DNA from: JANRKN01 sp033763435
Lineage (GTDB): Bacteria > Planctomycetota > Phycisphaerae > Phycisphaerales > UBA1924
NCBI GenBank assembly: GCA_033763435.1
Contig: JANRKN010000021.1
Location: forward strand, 1 to 62,744
Length of the DNA: 62,744 nucleotides
Direction: 5' to 3'
Part shown: positions 16,131 through 24,913 of the stretch, piece after piece
Position numbering within the stretch: position 1 is the first letter of the stretch
Layout of the letters: every line of letters starts with the position of its first letter
The notes under the pieces: model-generated
What the model saw: only the letters and a program-made list of their open reading frames with translations
Databases searched by the model: none
What the model was told of the DNA's origin: nothing
Translations under genes and position numbers: made by a program

Positions 16131-18581
16131 TCAGGGCGTTGCGGCGAGGGCTTCCAGGGCCCGCCGGTCCGACTCGGTGAGTCGCACAGCCGGGTCCAGG
16201 CGCTTGAAACCATCGACCACCAGCGCCCGCCGGGCTGCCTGAGCGGCCGCTTGAGCGTCGCCCAGCGCCGAGAGGATCTGCGCCAGCGCCCGATGATGGG
16301 AAAGCCCCAGCGGGTCGATCTCGATCGCGCGCGACCTGAACTCCGCGGCCTCGCGCAAGAGCGCCGAACGACGCGCCGCGTCGATCCCCGGCTGGTCCGC
16401 GGCGCCCACGCGGAGCGTCGCTGACCATCCGGACGCAACCGACCGGTCCGCCCGGGCAGAGGCCGACGCCCGGTCCGCGATGTCGAAGGCCTCGCGCTCG
16501 AGCGCGCGTGCTTGGGTCGGTTCGGCGAACGCCCGTTGCAGCAGCAGGCCCGACGCGGCCCGGGCCGTGGGCATGTGCGCGGGGAAGCGTTCGACCGCCC
16601 CGGCCAGCGTGGTCCAAGCGCGGGCCATGGTCGCGACGCGGACCTCGTCGATCGCGCGTTCGATCGCGGTGGGTTCGAGCGCTGGGCGCGCGCCACGGAG
16701 CTCGGTGAGCGTGGCCAGGAACCGCTCGACGTCCTCGCGCGAGGCGGAGGGGGCGCGGGCGCGGTCGGCCTCGTCGCGGAGGCGGGCGAGGTCATTCATC
16801 GTGCCCGCGCTGTCGCGCAGCGCCCGCTCCCAGGGCGCGACGGTCGAGAAAGCTGCCCAGCCCAGAGCCAGCGCGGAGGCAACCGCGAGCGCCGAAGCGG
16901 CCAGCCCGCCCAAGCGCGCGGAGGGACGAGCATCGTCCCAGGCGCGGGGTGTGTGCATCGCGGCGGCGAGCCCCAGCCATGCGGCGGCGACGCCGACGCT
17001 GGCACCATTTGTCAGTGCGAGGTCGATCTGCGCGTGCGCGACGAGCGTGCCGACGCCCGCGGCGAGGGCAATCGCGCTCATCGCGCCCCGGCCCAGGTCT
17101 TCCAGGCGAGCGATCAGGCCCGCGATGAAGAGTGCCGCGAGGGCCCACGCGCCCAGGCCCACGATCCGCAGCAGCGCGGCCTCGGGCACCATCGCGGCGC
17201 GCTCGATCCACAGCGATGCCGCGCTCGCGCCGACCGCGATCAGCAGGATCGCGTTGCGCTCGAGCCGGCCGTCGCCTCCGAAAGGCGTCGGCGCGCCCGC
17301 CGGGTCCAACGGCGACGACGCGTGCGAGGTGTCGCGATGGCGCAGCGCGCAGGCGAGTGCGACGGCCAGCGCCGCGAGGGCGAGCGCGCACCAGCCCAGG
17401 CCCGGCGCGCCCATCGCTGCGAGCCAGTCGAGCGGGGCCGAGTGGGGGCTCGAAACTTCCTCGGGGCTGAGGGGTGGGCGCGCGAGCAGGTACGCGTCCT
17501 TGAACCCCGCCGGCCCGACGCCCAGGAGCGGATGGTCCGCGATGATGCGTGCCGCGCCCTGCGCGTAGAAGCTGCGGAAGAGCAGCGAGAGTTCCGAGAG
17601 CTTCTCGCCCGCAAGGCCCCGGACCATGACCGCCGCATGAGGCGCGAGTGCGACCAGCCCCGCGAGCACCGCGCCCGACCAGAGCGTGCGTACGCTGCGC
17701 GCGTTCCAGCCCTTGCGAGCGGAAGACAGCGCGTAAAGCACCATGGCGAGGCCCAGCCCAAGTGCCGAAGCGACGGCCGCGCCTTTGCTGCGCGTGAGGA
17801 TGAGGATCGCGACCGAGGCACCGAGCATGAGCGCGAGGCCCGCGTAGGCGGAGCGGTCGCGCACGCGGGCGCGGATGGCGGCCAATGCGAGCGTCGCGGT
17901 GGAGACCAGGCCCAGCGCGCCGAACGTGCCGAGAATGTTGCTGATGCCGAACCACGCGGTGGCGTCGCCTCCGGCCAGGCGCCGTTCGTACGAGCGCGCC
18001 TGGGGTGAGTCGGGCGCCCAGCCCTGGGCCGCGAGGAACGCCTCGCGGGTTTCGCGGTACGCGCGGAGGGTCATGGGCTGTTCGATGTACACCTGGATCG
18101 CGCCTTTGACGGCGAGCGCGACGCCGAAGGTGAGCAGTGAGGCGAAGACGACACGCCGGACCGCGCGGTCCCGTGCCGCGGCCGAGATTGCAAGCGCGCC
18201 CATCAGCCCGGCGGCCCACGGGGAGGCCATGAGCAGGTGCTCGAGCGCGATGCCCCGCCCGAAGACGTGCCAACCGAGCGCGCCCAGGCCCGCGGCGGCG
18301 CACGCGACCACCCACGGCGCGATCGCGCGAGAGGCCCAGAGCGTGAAGGCCGAGGCCACGAGCGTCAGTGTGTCCCACGCGAGCGACGCACTGGGCCCGA
18401 TGCCCAGATCGGGCAGCGCCATCGCGCCCGGATCGGTGTCCCAACCCGGGAAAGGCGTCACGGTCACCATCGCCCGCCCGAGCACGAGCGCGACGACGAC
18501 CAGCGCACCCCAGCCGGCGGAAGCCCTCGGCGTGGTGGCTTCGTGCGTCACGCCTTCGCGCGCGTTGGCCTCACGCGTCAT
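16131..18581 (-). CDS. O-antigen ligase/Wzy-like membrane protein with helical C-terminal domain
   Basis: An 816-aa polytopic protein with about a dozen hydrophobic segments through residue 560, then a soluble helical part (560-816) that ends in TPR-like pairs (EAAEFRSRAIEIDP, AQAAAQAARRALVV). The middle holds the Wzy/WaaL signature HPLLGVGPAGFKDAYL followed by SPHSAPLDWLAAMGAPGLG, where the Arg/His loop of O-antigen ligases lies. It probably joins or polymerises lipid-linked glycans at the outer face of the inner membrane. Its ATG overlaps the stop of the upstream WecA-like gene by 4 nt. Confidence 0.8.
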   Translation of the reverse strand: MTREANAREGVTHEATTPRASAGWGALVVVALVLGRAMVTVTPFPGWDTDPGAMALPDLGIGPSASLAWDTLTLVASAFTLWASRAIAPWVVACAAAGLGALGWHVFGRGIALEHLLMASPWAAGLMGALAISAAARDRAVRRVVFASLLTFGVALAVKGAIQVYIEQPMTLRAYRETREAFLAAQGWAPDSPQARSYERRLAGGDATAWFGISNILGTFGALGLVSTATLALAAIRARVRDRSAYAGLALMLGASVAILILTRSKGAAVASALGLGLAMVLYALSSARKGWNARSVRTLWSGAVLAGLVALAPHAAVMVRGLAGEKLSELSLLFRSFYAQGAARIIADHPLLGVGPAGFKDAYLLARPPLSPEEVSSPHSAPLDWLAAMGAPGLGWCALALAALAVALACALRHRDTSHASSPLDPAGAPTPFGGDGRLERNAILLIAVGASAASLWIERAAMVPEAALLRIVGLGAWALAALFIAGLIARLEDLGRGAMSAIALAAGVGTLVAHAQIDLALTNGASVGVAAAWLGLAAAMHTPRAWDDARPSARLGGLAASALAVASALALGWAAFSTVAPWERALRDSAGTMNDLARLRDEADRARAPSASREDVERFLATLTELRGARPALEPTAIERAIDEVRVATMARAWTTLAGAVERFPAHMPTARAASGLLLQRAFAEPTQARALEREAFDIADRASASARADRSVASGWSATLRVGAADQPGIDAARRSALLREAAEFRSRAIEIDPLGLSHHRALAQILSALGDAQAAAQAARRALVVDGFKRLDPAVRLTESDRRALEALAATP

Positions 18582-19804
18582 GGCCGGGGCTCCGGCGCGC
18601 GCGGGGGCTCGGGCTGCGTCGCGGGCGCGGCGCGGTATTCAAAGAGGCCGATGACGATGAGGAGGAGGACGACCTGCACGCCGACGAGTGCCGCGGCCTC
18701 GGGGCCGGAGCGAGCGAGGATGATGCCGCTGAGCCCCGTGATGAGCGTGAGCCCCCAGATGATCCCGACGGCCGCGCGGCGCGAGAGGCCCCGGCGCACG
18801 AGCCGGTGCGAGAGATGGTTCAGATCGCCCACCATCGGTGAGCGCCCGCGCGAAAGACGGATCAGGCTCACGCTCACGAGGTCGTAGATCGGCACCGCCA
18901 GCACGCACAGGGGCATGAACACGGCGTACCACGCGCCGGGGTTGCCCGCCGCGTGCCCTCCGGCCGGGTCCGCGACATAGGTCGTGCGGATCGTGAGGAA
19001 CGCGAGCAGGAAGCCCAGCACAAGCGAGCCGCCATCGCCCATGAAGATGCGTGCGCCGCCGGGGCGCGGGGCGTTGAAGACGAGGAATCCGCCGCAGGCG
19101 CCCACGAGCAGCGCGAGGACCGCGGCGACGAACCACTGCTCGTGGTGATGGTTGAGCAGGGTGGAAGCAAGGAAGCATGCGGAGGCGACGAGCGCGGTGC
19201 CTGCGCTGAGGCCGTCCATGTTGTCCATGAAGTTCAGCGCATTGGTGACGACGATGATCCAGAGGCCTGTGAGGAGGATCGAGAGCCAGGGGCCGGCGGC
19301 GAAGGCGTCGGCGAAGGTGAACAGTCGCGTCGGCGAGAGGCCCGGGGCGAGGGTGGTGAGCAGGGGGATGCCGAAGGCGGGCAGGGCCATGACGACAAGC
19401 TTGAGCCAGGGGCCGAGGGCTTTGCGGTCGTCGCGCAGGCCCAGGATGTGCAGAAGAAGCGCCGACCCGAGCATCAGGCCCGCCAGGGGTGCCTGTGATT
19501 GCAGGCCCGCGACGTGCTCGTGGAGGTCGGCGGGGAGGAACGTGAAGTCGTTGCGCCAGTCGGCGTCGGGCGAGGCGTCGATGCCCATCACGAGGCCCAG
19601 GCCCAGGGCGATCGGCAGCGCGACGGACCAGAAGATGGCGATGCCGCCGGTGTTGGGGACGCGGCGCGGGGGCTCCTTGGTTTGTCCCGCGACGCCGGCC
19701 GAGTCGAGCGTGCCCAGTCGATGGCCGACGGGGATGAGCAGCCTCGTGAGCAGGAAGCTCAGCAGGAACGCGAGAACGCCCAGGCCCAGGACGATCGAGG
19801 TCAT
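18578..19804 (-). CDS. WecA/MraY-family glycosyl-1-phosphate transferase
   Basis: A 408-aa membrane enzyme that moves a sugar-1-phosphate from a nucleotide sugar to undecaprenyl phosphate, starting a surface glycan. I use ATG 19804, whose MTSIVLGLGV start overlaps the stop of the gene before by 4 nt. Hallmarks: PPRRVPNTGGIAIF, LRDDRKALGPWLKL, NALNFMDNMDGLSAG (DDxxD-type acids and NMDGL), FMGDGGSLVLGFLLAF, and HLSHRLVRRG at the cytoplasmic loop. The loop motif resembles the WecA/TagO group more than MraY. About ten spans are visible. Substrate sugar is unknown. Confidence 0.88.
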   Translation of the reverse strand: MTSIVLGLGVLAFLLSFLLTRLLIPVGHRLGTLDSAGVAGQTKEPPRRVPNTGGIAIFWSVALPIALGLGLVMGIDASPDADWRNDFTFLPADLHEHVAGLQSQAPLAGLMLGSALLLHILGLRDDRKALGPWLKLVVMALPAFGIPLLTTLAPGLSPTRLFTFADAFAAGPWLSILLTGLWIIVVTNALNFMDNMDGLSAGTALVASACFLASTLLNHHHEQWFVAAVLALLVGACGGFLVFNAPRPGGARIFMGDGGSLVLGFLLAFLTIRTTYVADPAGGHAAGNPGAWYAVFMPLCVLAVPIYDLVSVSLIRLSRGRSPMVGDLNHLSHRLVRRGLSRRAAVGIIWGLTLITGLSGIILARSGPEAAALVGVQVVLLLIVIGLFEYRAAPATQPEPPRAPEPRP

Positions 19805-20559
19805 GAGGCCAGAGCCTCCTTTCGGCGCGTCCAGTTGGCAGGCCAGAGGGCGGTGAGCACGGCGAAGACCGCGATCGACGCGAAGCTCATGACCCAAACC
19901 CGCTCGGGCCAGGGGCCCAGCGCGTCGATGATCGTCGGGCGCTCGGGCGTGGACTGTCCGAGGAAGCCGTAGTTGAGGCCGAAGGGCATGTTCACGGCGA
20001 AGACAAGGAACAGCACCAACAGAACCGTCGCGCCGGTTGCCTGGAAGAAGTCGCGCCAGGCGGGACGAAAGCGGAGCACGGCCAGGTCGTAGACGCCCGC
20101 GCCGATGATCCACGTGTGGCTCATCCAGAAGAGATAGAAGCGCCACTGGGTGGGGCCTTCGGTGAGCGTGGGCGTGATGTACGCCTGGATGGTAAAGGTG
20201 ATCGTCCAGTAATAGAGGATCGCGCGGAGAAGTCGGGCGCGGGTGAGCAGCATGACGGGCGCGAGCCATGCGCCGATGTCGCAGAAGTGCAGCGGGAGCG
20301 AGACGGCCGGATCCCACGGGCGGGCGAAGAGATAGTAAGTCGTCTCCATCGACATCCAGGCGAAGATCACGAAGGCGAGTGTTCTGCGGAAGCGGGCCTC
20401 ACGCGCGGGACCAGCTTCGAGCAGCCGCCGACCGAGGACGCACGCCGAGACGATGCCCGTGATGAGCAGCGCGACGACCAGGAAGTGCAGGGGCGAGTAC
20501 TGCGTGAACGGGCCGAGCAGTCCGTCCGTTGACGCACCGGCCTGGGCCAGCACGATCAC
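19801..20559 (-). CDS. TIGR02206/YwaF-like integral membrane protein
   Basis: A 252-aa protein with about seven membrane spans. It starts at GTG 20559, which overlaps the rlmN stop in GTGA. Characteristic blocks are QYSPLHFLVVALL, PLHFCDIGAW (the conserved HFC motif), ITFTIQAYITPTL, and FWMSHTWIIGAGVYDL. The family is widespread and has no assigned function. Its placement just before wecA in an overlapping operon suggests a part in lipid-linked glycan handling; that is only inference. Confidence 0.8.
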   Translation of the reverse strand: MIVLAQAGASTDGLLGPFTQYSPLHFLVVALLITGIVSACVLGRRLLEAGPAREARFRRTLAFVIFAWMSMETTYYLFARPWDPAVSLPLHFCDIGAWLAPVMLLTRARLLRAILYYWTITFTIQAYITPTLTEGPTQWRFYLFWMSHTWIIGAGVYDLAVLRFRPAWRDFFQATGATVLLVLFLVFAVNMPFGLNYGFLGQSTPERPTIIDALGPWPERVWVMSFASIAVFAVLTALWPANWTRRKEALAS

Positions 20560-21794
20560 GCCCCGGCCCCGCTCGGTTGGGCGCCGGGCGCGGACTCGTG
20601 GCGGAGCTGTCCGCACGCGGCAGCGATGTCGCGCCCGCGGCTGGCGCGGATGTGCGCGTTGATGTGCCGCAGACGAAGGATCCGCTGGAACTCGCGCACG
20701 TTCTCAGTGCGCGGGCGCTCGAAGGGCAGGCCCTTGACCTCGTTGTAGCGGATGATGTTGATGTTCGCGCGGAGCGACTTGGCCAGCCGCGCGAGCTCTT
20801 CGGCGTGCTCGGGGCGGTCGTTCACGCCGTGCAGCAGCGTGTACTCCAGCGTGATCTCGCGACCGGTCTTCTCAAACCACTTCTGGCACGCGGCGAGCAG
20901 CTCGGCGATCGTCGTGTACTCGGCCCACGGGATCAGGCGCCGGCGGATGTCGTCGGTCGGCGCGTGCAGGCTCAGCGCCAGCGTCACGGGCACGTCGAGC
21001 TGCTCGGCCAGGCGCTCAATCGCCTTGGGCAGGCCCACGGTCGAGATCGTGATCTTTCGGCCTGAGATATTGGGCCCCCACGCGGCGTTGAGCGTGCGGA
21101 CCGCGTGCGTGACGGCCGCGAAGTTGCTCAGGGGCTCACCCATGCCCATGAAGACGATGTTCGAGATGCGATTCACGCCCTCGAGAATGTGCAGGCGGTA
21201 GACCTGCTCGATGATGCGACCGGCGGAGAGATTGCCGTCGAGCCCGCCCAGGCCCGAGGCGCAGAACCGACAGCCGACCGGGCAGCCGATCTGTGAGCTG
21301 ATGCACGCGGTCCGGCGCGGGCCCGAGGCGTCCTCGGACGGGATCATCACGCACTCGGTCTGGCGCGAGGTGTCGCCCGCGGTGGGCGCTCCCAGAACAG
21401 GCAGCGCGAGTGATGCGGAGGCGGGCGACTGGGCTCCCTCACCGTCGGAGGACGGTGACTGGACAGCCTCGCTCGCGGAGGCGGGCGACTGGGCTCCCTC
21501 ACCGCCGGAGGGCGGTGACTGGGAATAGTCATTCCATTCGATGAGCAGCTTGCGCGTGCCGTCGCTCGCGGCTTGCTCGGCGACCGTGCGCCCCGACAGG
21601 AACGTCATCTCCGCCTCGAGCATCTCGCGCTCGAGCTTGGAGAGGTTCGACATCTTCGCCGGTTCGTGGACCTTCTTCTGCCAGACCCACTCCATGACCT
21701 GACCCGCGCGGTACTTGGGCCGGCCGCGCGAGACGAACCAGGCTTCCAGCGATTCGAGCGTCTGCTCGAAAAAGTGCAGCGGCGGGTGTTTCAC
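20556..21794 (-). CDS. rlmN: Dual-specificity RNA methyltransferase RlmN with repeat insertion
   Basis: RlmN is a radical SAM enzyme that methylates C2 of A2503 in 23S rRNA and A37 of some tRNAs. The 412-aa protein has the accessory N-terminal domain (YRAGQVMEWVWQKKV), RTACISSQIGC, the cluster motif CPVGCRFC (C-x3-C-x2-C), FMGMGEPLSN, KITISTVGL, ALSLHAPTDDIRR and, near the end, AAACGQL with the methyl-carrying Cys. Between LLIEWND and the next conserved block lies an extra section of about 40 residues made of 10-aa repeats (SPPSGGEGAQ, SPASASEAVQ, SPSSDGEGAQ). It starts with GTG at 21794, overlapping ispH. Confidence 0.94.
   Translation of the reverse strand: MKHPPLHFFEQTLESLEAWFVSRGRPKYRAGQVMEWVWQKKVHEPAKMSNLSKLEREMLEAEMTFLSGRTVAEQAASDGTRKLLIEWNDYSQSPPSGGEGAQSPASASEAVQSPSSDGEGAQSPASASLALPVLGAPTAGDTSRQTECVMIPSEDASGPRRTACISSQIGCPVGCRFCASGLGGLDGNLSAGRIIEQVYRLHILEGVNRISNIVFMGMGEPLSNFAAVTHAVRTLNAAWGPNISGRKITISTVGLPKAIERLAEQLDVPVTLALSLHAPTDDIRRRLIPWAEYTTIAELLAACQKWFEKTGREITLEYTLLHGVNDRPEHAEELARLAKSLRANINIIRYNEVKGLPFERPRTENVREFQRILRLRHINAHIRASRGRDIAAACGQLRHESAPGAQPSGAGA
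21397..21522. repeat. In-frame 30-bp tandem repeat inside rlmN with compensated hairpins
   Basis: GACTGG recurs at 21427, 21457, 21487 and 21517, an exact 30-bp period. Alternate units carry perfect hairpins: CACCGTC-GGAG-GACGGTG (21440-21457) and CACCGCC-GGAG-GGCGGTG (21500-21517). The two copies differ at two positions that pair with each other, so the stem is kept. The units encode Ser/Pro/Gly/Glu-rich decapeptides on the minus strand. Confidence 0.85.
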
Positions 21795-22846
21795 GCGCCC
21801 TCCCCGCGCCGGGCGGCGCTGACCGTGAGCGCGACCGCGCCGTACGACTCGGCCGTGATCTTCGGCGCCGTGATGTGAATCCGCCTCTGCTCCGGGTCCA
21901 TGCCGCGCTCCTTCATCACGCGGCGCAGTTCGCCCGGCAGCGCGAAATACGCATCCTCTTCCACAACCTCGCGCGTCTCGATCGTCCCGCCGAAGCGCGT
22001 GATCAGCGTTCGGCAGATCTCCGCGACGAGATCCTCCGGCGCGCTCGCGCCCGCGGTCAGCATCACGGTTTCGTTCCCGGTCGGGAACCACGCAAAGTCG
22101 ATCTCGCTCACGTCGTCGATCAGCCGCGCGGGCGTGCCGACGTTGTGCGAGATCTCTGTGAGCCGGACGGAGTTGCTCGAGTTTCGGCTCCCCACGACGA
22201 GCACGAGGTCGCACTCGGGCGCGATCTGCCTGACCGCGGCCTGGCGGTTGGTGGTCGCGTAGCAGATGTCGCTGCTGGGCGGTTCCTTGATCTGCGGGAA
22301 GGCCTTCTTCAGCGCCGCGATGATGATGCCGGCGTCGTCGGTGCTGAGCGTGGTCTGGGTGAGATAGACGAGCCTCGCGGGATCGATGATCTTGAGGTGC
22401 GGGATGTCCTCGGGCGACTCGACGACTTGGATCGCCTCGGGCGCTTCGCCGCGAGTGCCGACGACTTCCTGGTGGTTGGCATGGCCCACGAGCAGGATCT
22501 GAAAGCCCTGGCGCGCGTAACGGATGGCCTCGGAGTGGACCTTGGTGACGAGGGGGCAGGTGGCGTCGATGGGCATGAGGCCGCGCTGGCGCGCCTCGGC
22601 GCGGATGGCGGGCGAGACGCCGTGGGCGCTGAACACGATGATCGCGCCGGCGGGAACGTCCGAGAGATGATCGACGAAGACCGCGCCCCGGCTGCGCAGC
22701 CGGCCCACGACGTGCTTGTTGTGCACAATCTCGTGGTAGACGTAGATCGTTTCGCCCGGGAAGAGGTCGATGACCTGATCGACGACGTCGATCGCCATGC
22801 GGACGCCCGCGCAGAAGCCCCGAGGATTGGAAAGCAGGATCTTCAT
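21791..22846 (-). CDS. ispH: 4-hydroxy-3-methylbut-2-enyl diphosphate reductase IspH
   Basis: IspH (LytB) is the last enzyme of the MEP isoprenoid pathway and makes IPP and DMAPP using a 4Fe-4S cluster. The 351-aa protein starts MKILLSNPRGFCAGVRMAI. The three cluster cysteines are in RGFCAGV, DATCPLV and DICYATTN. The substrate sites are visible as YHEIVHNKHVV, FSAHGVSP, TQTTLS, and NSSNSVRL. It is head to head with the hpnC-hpnD-hpnE squalene genes, which use its product. It leads a five-gene overlapping operon. Confidence 0.96.
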   Translation of the reverse strand: MKILLSNPRGFCAGVRMAIDVVDQVIDLFPGETIYVYHEIVHNKHVVGRLRSRGAVFVDHLSDVPAGAIIVFSAHGVSPAIRAEARQRGLMPIDATCPLVTKVHSEAIRYARQGFQILLVGHANHQEVVGTRGEAPEAIQVVESPEDIPHLKIIDPARLVYLTQTTLSTDDAGIIIAALKKAFPQIKEPPSSDICYATTNRQAAVRQIAPECDLVLVVGSRNSSNSVRLTEISHNVGTPARLIDDVSEIDFAWFPTGNETVMLTAGASAPEDLVAEICRTLITRFGGTIETREVVEEDAYFALPGELRRVMKERGMDPEQRRIHITAPKITAESYGAVALTVSAARRGEGA

Positions 22847-22903
22847 GTCCGTCGCGATCGTACACCTCCCGCGGCGGTGCCCGGGCCGGTCAATGATCGG
22901 GGC

Positions 22904-23944
22904 GTGCCCGAGCTGACCATCACGCCGCCCAACACGCCTCCCTTCGCGCTGCCCGCGCCGCTGGTCAGGCGCTTTGCTGCGCTCCTGGCGCCGATGCCCA
23001 CGGAGCCCGCCTCGGCGCTGGCCGAATCGCGCCGTCGTGCGTTGACGGTCGCGCGCGGGTCGAAAGAGAACTTTTCGGTATTGTCGGCGCTGGTGCCCGT
23101 GCGGGCGCGCCCGCACTTTGCCGCGCTTTACGCGTATTGCCGCGTGGCCGACGACCTTGGCGACGACCGCGACGAGGGCGCGCCGAACGACACCGCGCGG
23201 GCGCTCGCGCTGCTTGCGGCCTGGCGCTCAGCATTCCGCGCGTCGGTGGGGCTCTCGGCGGACAGTCGCCCGGACGCCGCGGGGGCCGCTGTTGCGCCGC
23301 TGGGCGCCTCGCTGTTCCCGGCGCTGGCCGAGACGATGCGCGAGCGCCAGCTCGACTCCGCGCCGTTCGAGCACCTGCTCGACGCCTTCGAACAGGACCA
23401 GCGCGTGACGCGCTACGCGACGTGGGACCAGCTGCTGGACTACTGCACGCGCTCGGCCAATCCCGTCGGGCGGCTTGTGCTGGGCGTGCTGCTGGATCGG
23501 CCCCCCGCGCCCGAGATGCTCGCCGCGAGCGACGAGCTCTGCACCGCGCTGCAGCTCATCAACTTCTGGCAGGACGTCCGGCGCGACCTTGTTGAGCGCG
23601 ACCGGATCTATCTGCCGAGCGAGGAGTTCGCGCTCACGGAGGCCGAGCTGCGCCGGGGGATCGCGGAGCCTGAGAACTCACTCCTGCGCGTGGCGTATAT
23701 CCGCGCGCTGAGGCCTCTGGTCGAGCGGACGCGCGAGCTCTTCGAGCGTTCGTCGGCGCTGATGTCGATGCTGCCGCCTCACGCGCGCCCGGTCGTGGGG
23801 CTTTTCCATGCCGGGGGCGTCGCGACGCTTGAGGAGGTTGAGCGCGCGGGGTGCACGACGCTCTGGCGTCGCCCGAGCGTGCCCACGGTGCAACGATTGT
23901 TTCTTGTCGCGCGTGCGTTCGTCGCGTCGCGACTGGTCCGCTGA
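22904..23944 (+). CDS. hpnC: Squalene synthase-like HpnC
   Basis: A 346-aa all-helical prenyl transferase of the squalene/phytoene synthase family. The two acid motifs are RVADDLGDD (residues 81-88) and LINFWQDVRRDL. Other blocks are GSKENFSVLSALVP, YCTRSANPVGRLVL and DRIYLPSEEF. In the HpnC-HpnD-HpnE route, HpnC turns presqualene diphosphate into hydroxysqualene. The gene order C-D-E supports this name. I use GTG 22904; another in-frame GTG at 22877 lies 9 codons upstream. The start region is shared with the divergent ispH promoter, only 57 nt away. Confidence 0.9.
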   Translation: MPELTITPPNTPPFALPAPLVRRFAALLAPMPTEPASALAESRRRALTVARGSKENFSVLSALVPVRARPHFAALYAYCRVADDLGDDRDEGAPNDTARALALLAAWRSAFRASVGLSADSRPDAAGAAVAPLGASLFPALAETMRERQLDSAPFEHLLDAFEQDQRVTRYATWDQLLDYCTRSANPVGRLVLGVLLDRPPAPEMLAASDELCTALQLINFWQDVRRDLVERDRIYLPSEEFALTEAELRRGIAEPENSLLRVAYIRALRPLVERTRELFERSSALMSMLPPHARPVVGLFHAGGVATLEEVERAGCTTLWRRPSVPTVQRLFLVARAFVASRLVR

Positions 23945-23965
23945 ACGGTTCCCAGATCTCACCCC

Positions 23966-24913
23966 ATGCCCAGCGCCGCGCCAAGCCCTGCCCTTCCGGA
24001 TCTGCCGCGGTCGATCGCGGCGTGCCGATCGATCGCGCGCGCGAGCCGAAGCAGTTTTCTGTGGGGCATGCGCCTGACGCCCGAGCCGCGCCGGACGGCG
24101 ATGTTCGCGGTTTACGCCTGGACCCGCGCCGCCGACGATCTTGTCGACAATCTCCCCGTGCCGCCGAGGCCCGCCGATCTCGACCGCGCCGGGCAGCAGC
24201 TCGGCGAGTTCCGCCTGCGCACGCGCGAGGTGATCGACCCGGCGATCCCGCCGCCGGACGACGCGGGTGATCTCTGGCCCGCCTTCGCGTGGGCATGCCG
24301 GTCGTTTCCGATCAAGGCCGCGTGGCTCGAAGAGTTCCTCGACGGCATGGCCGAGGACTTGCGCCACACGGGCTATTCCACCGAGGCCGACGTGGACCGC
24401 TATTGCCGGCGCGCGGCCTCGATGGTCGGGCGGCTCTGCATCGCGGTCTGGGGACTCTCCAAGAAAGGCCAGCGCGATCCGGGCGGCGCGTACCTCAAGG
24501 CCGATCGGCTGGGCTTGGCCTTCCAGCGCACGAACATCCTTCGCGACTTTGCCGAGGACTACGACCGCGTGCCCCGGCGCGTGTACATCGCCCACGAGGT
24601 CTTCGATCGCTTCGGGCTCAATCCCGAGCTGCTGCGCAAGAGCGAGACCAACCCGCGCGCCGAGGTGCTGATGCGTCACGCCGCGGCCATCGCGCGCGAG
24701 CACTTCGACGCCGCCGCGGGGCTCGAGGACCTCATCGCCCCCGACTGCCGGCCTGTGCTTCGGACGCTCACACGGACGTACTCCGAGCTGCTCTCGATCA
24801 TCGAGCGGTTCCCCTCGCGCCCGTTGCGGACGCGCGTCAGGCTGCCCCTGCACCGCAAGCTGATCATCGCCGCGGGCGAGTACTTCGCCCGGCGCTCGGA
24901 GCCCTCGGCATGA
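23966..24913 (+). CDS. hpnD: Presqualene diphosphate synthase HpnD
   Basis: A 315-aa enzyme of the same family that condenses two farnesyl diphosphates to presqualene diphosphate. Motifs: TRAADDLVDN (first Asp-rich site), YCRRAASMVGRLC, QRTNILRDFAEDYDRVPRRV (second site, shown here in part: NILRDFAEDY), and YIAHEVFDRFGL. ARASRSSFLWGMRL replaces the usual SSFY motif. It lies 21 nt after hpnC and overlaps hpnE by 4 nt (ATGA). Phytoene synthase is an alternative, but the hpn context decides. Confidence 0.9.
   Translation: MPSAAPSPALPDLPRSIAACRSIARASRSSFLWGMRLTPEPRRTAMFAVYAWTRAADDLVDNLPVPPRPADLDRAGQQLGEFRLRTREVIDPAIPPPDDAGDLWPAFAWACRSFPIKAAWLEEFLDGMAEDLRHTGYSTEADVDRYCRRAASMVGRLCIAVWGLSKKGQRDPGGAYLKADRLGLAFQRTNILRDFAEDYDRVPRRVYIAHEVFDRFGLNPELLRKSETNPRAEVLMRHAAAIAREHFDAAAGLEDLIAPDCRPVLRTLTRTYSELLSIIERFPSRPLRTRVRLPLHRKLIIAAGEYFARRSEPSA

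Noticed and set aside
21397..21522. Short CRISPR array
   Set aside because: The 30-bp units are directly joined without unique spacers and lie in frame inside rlmN.
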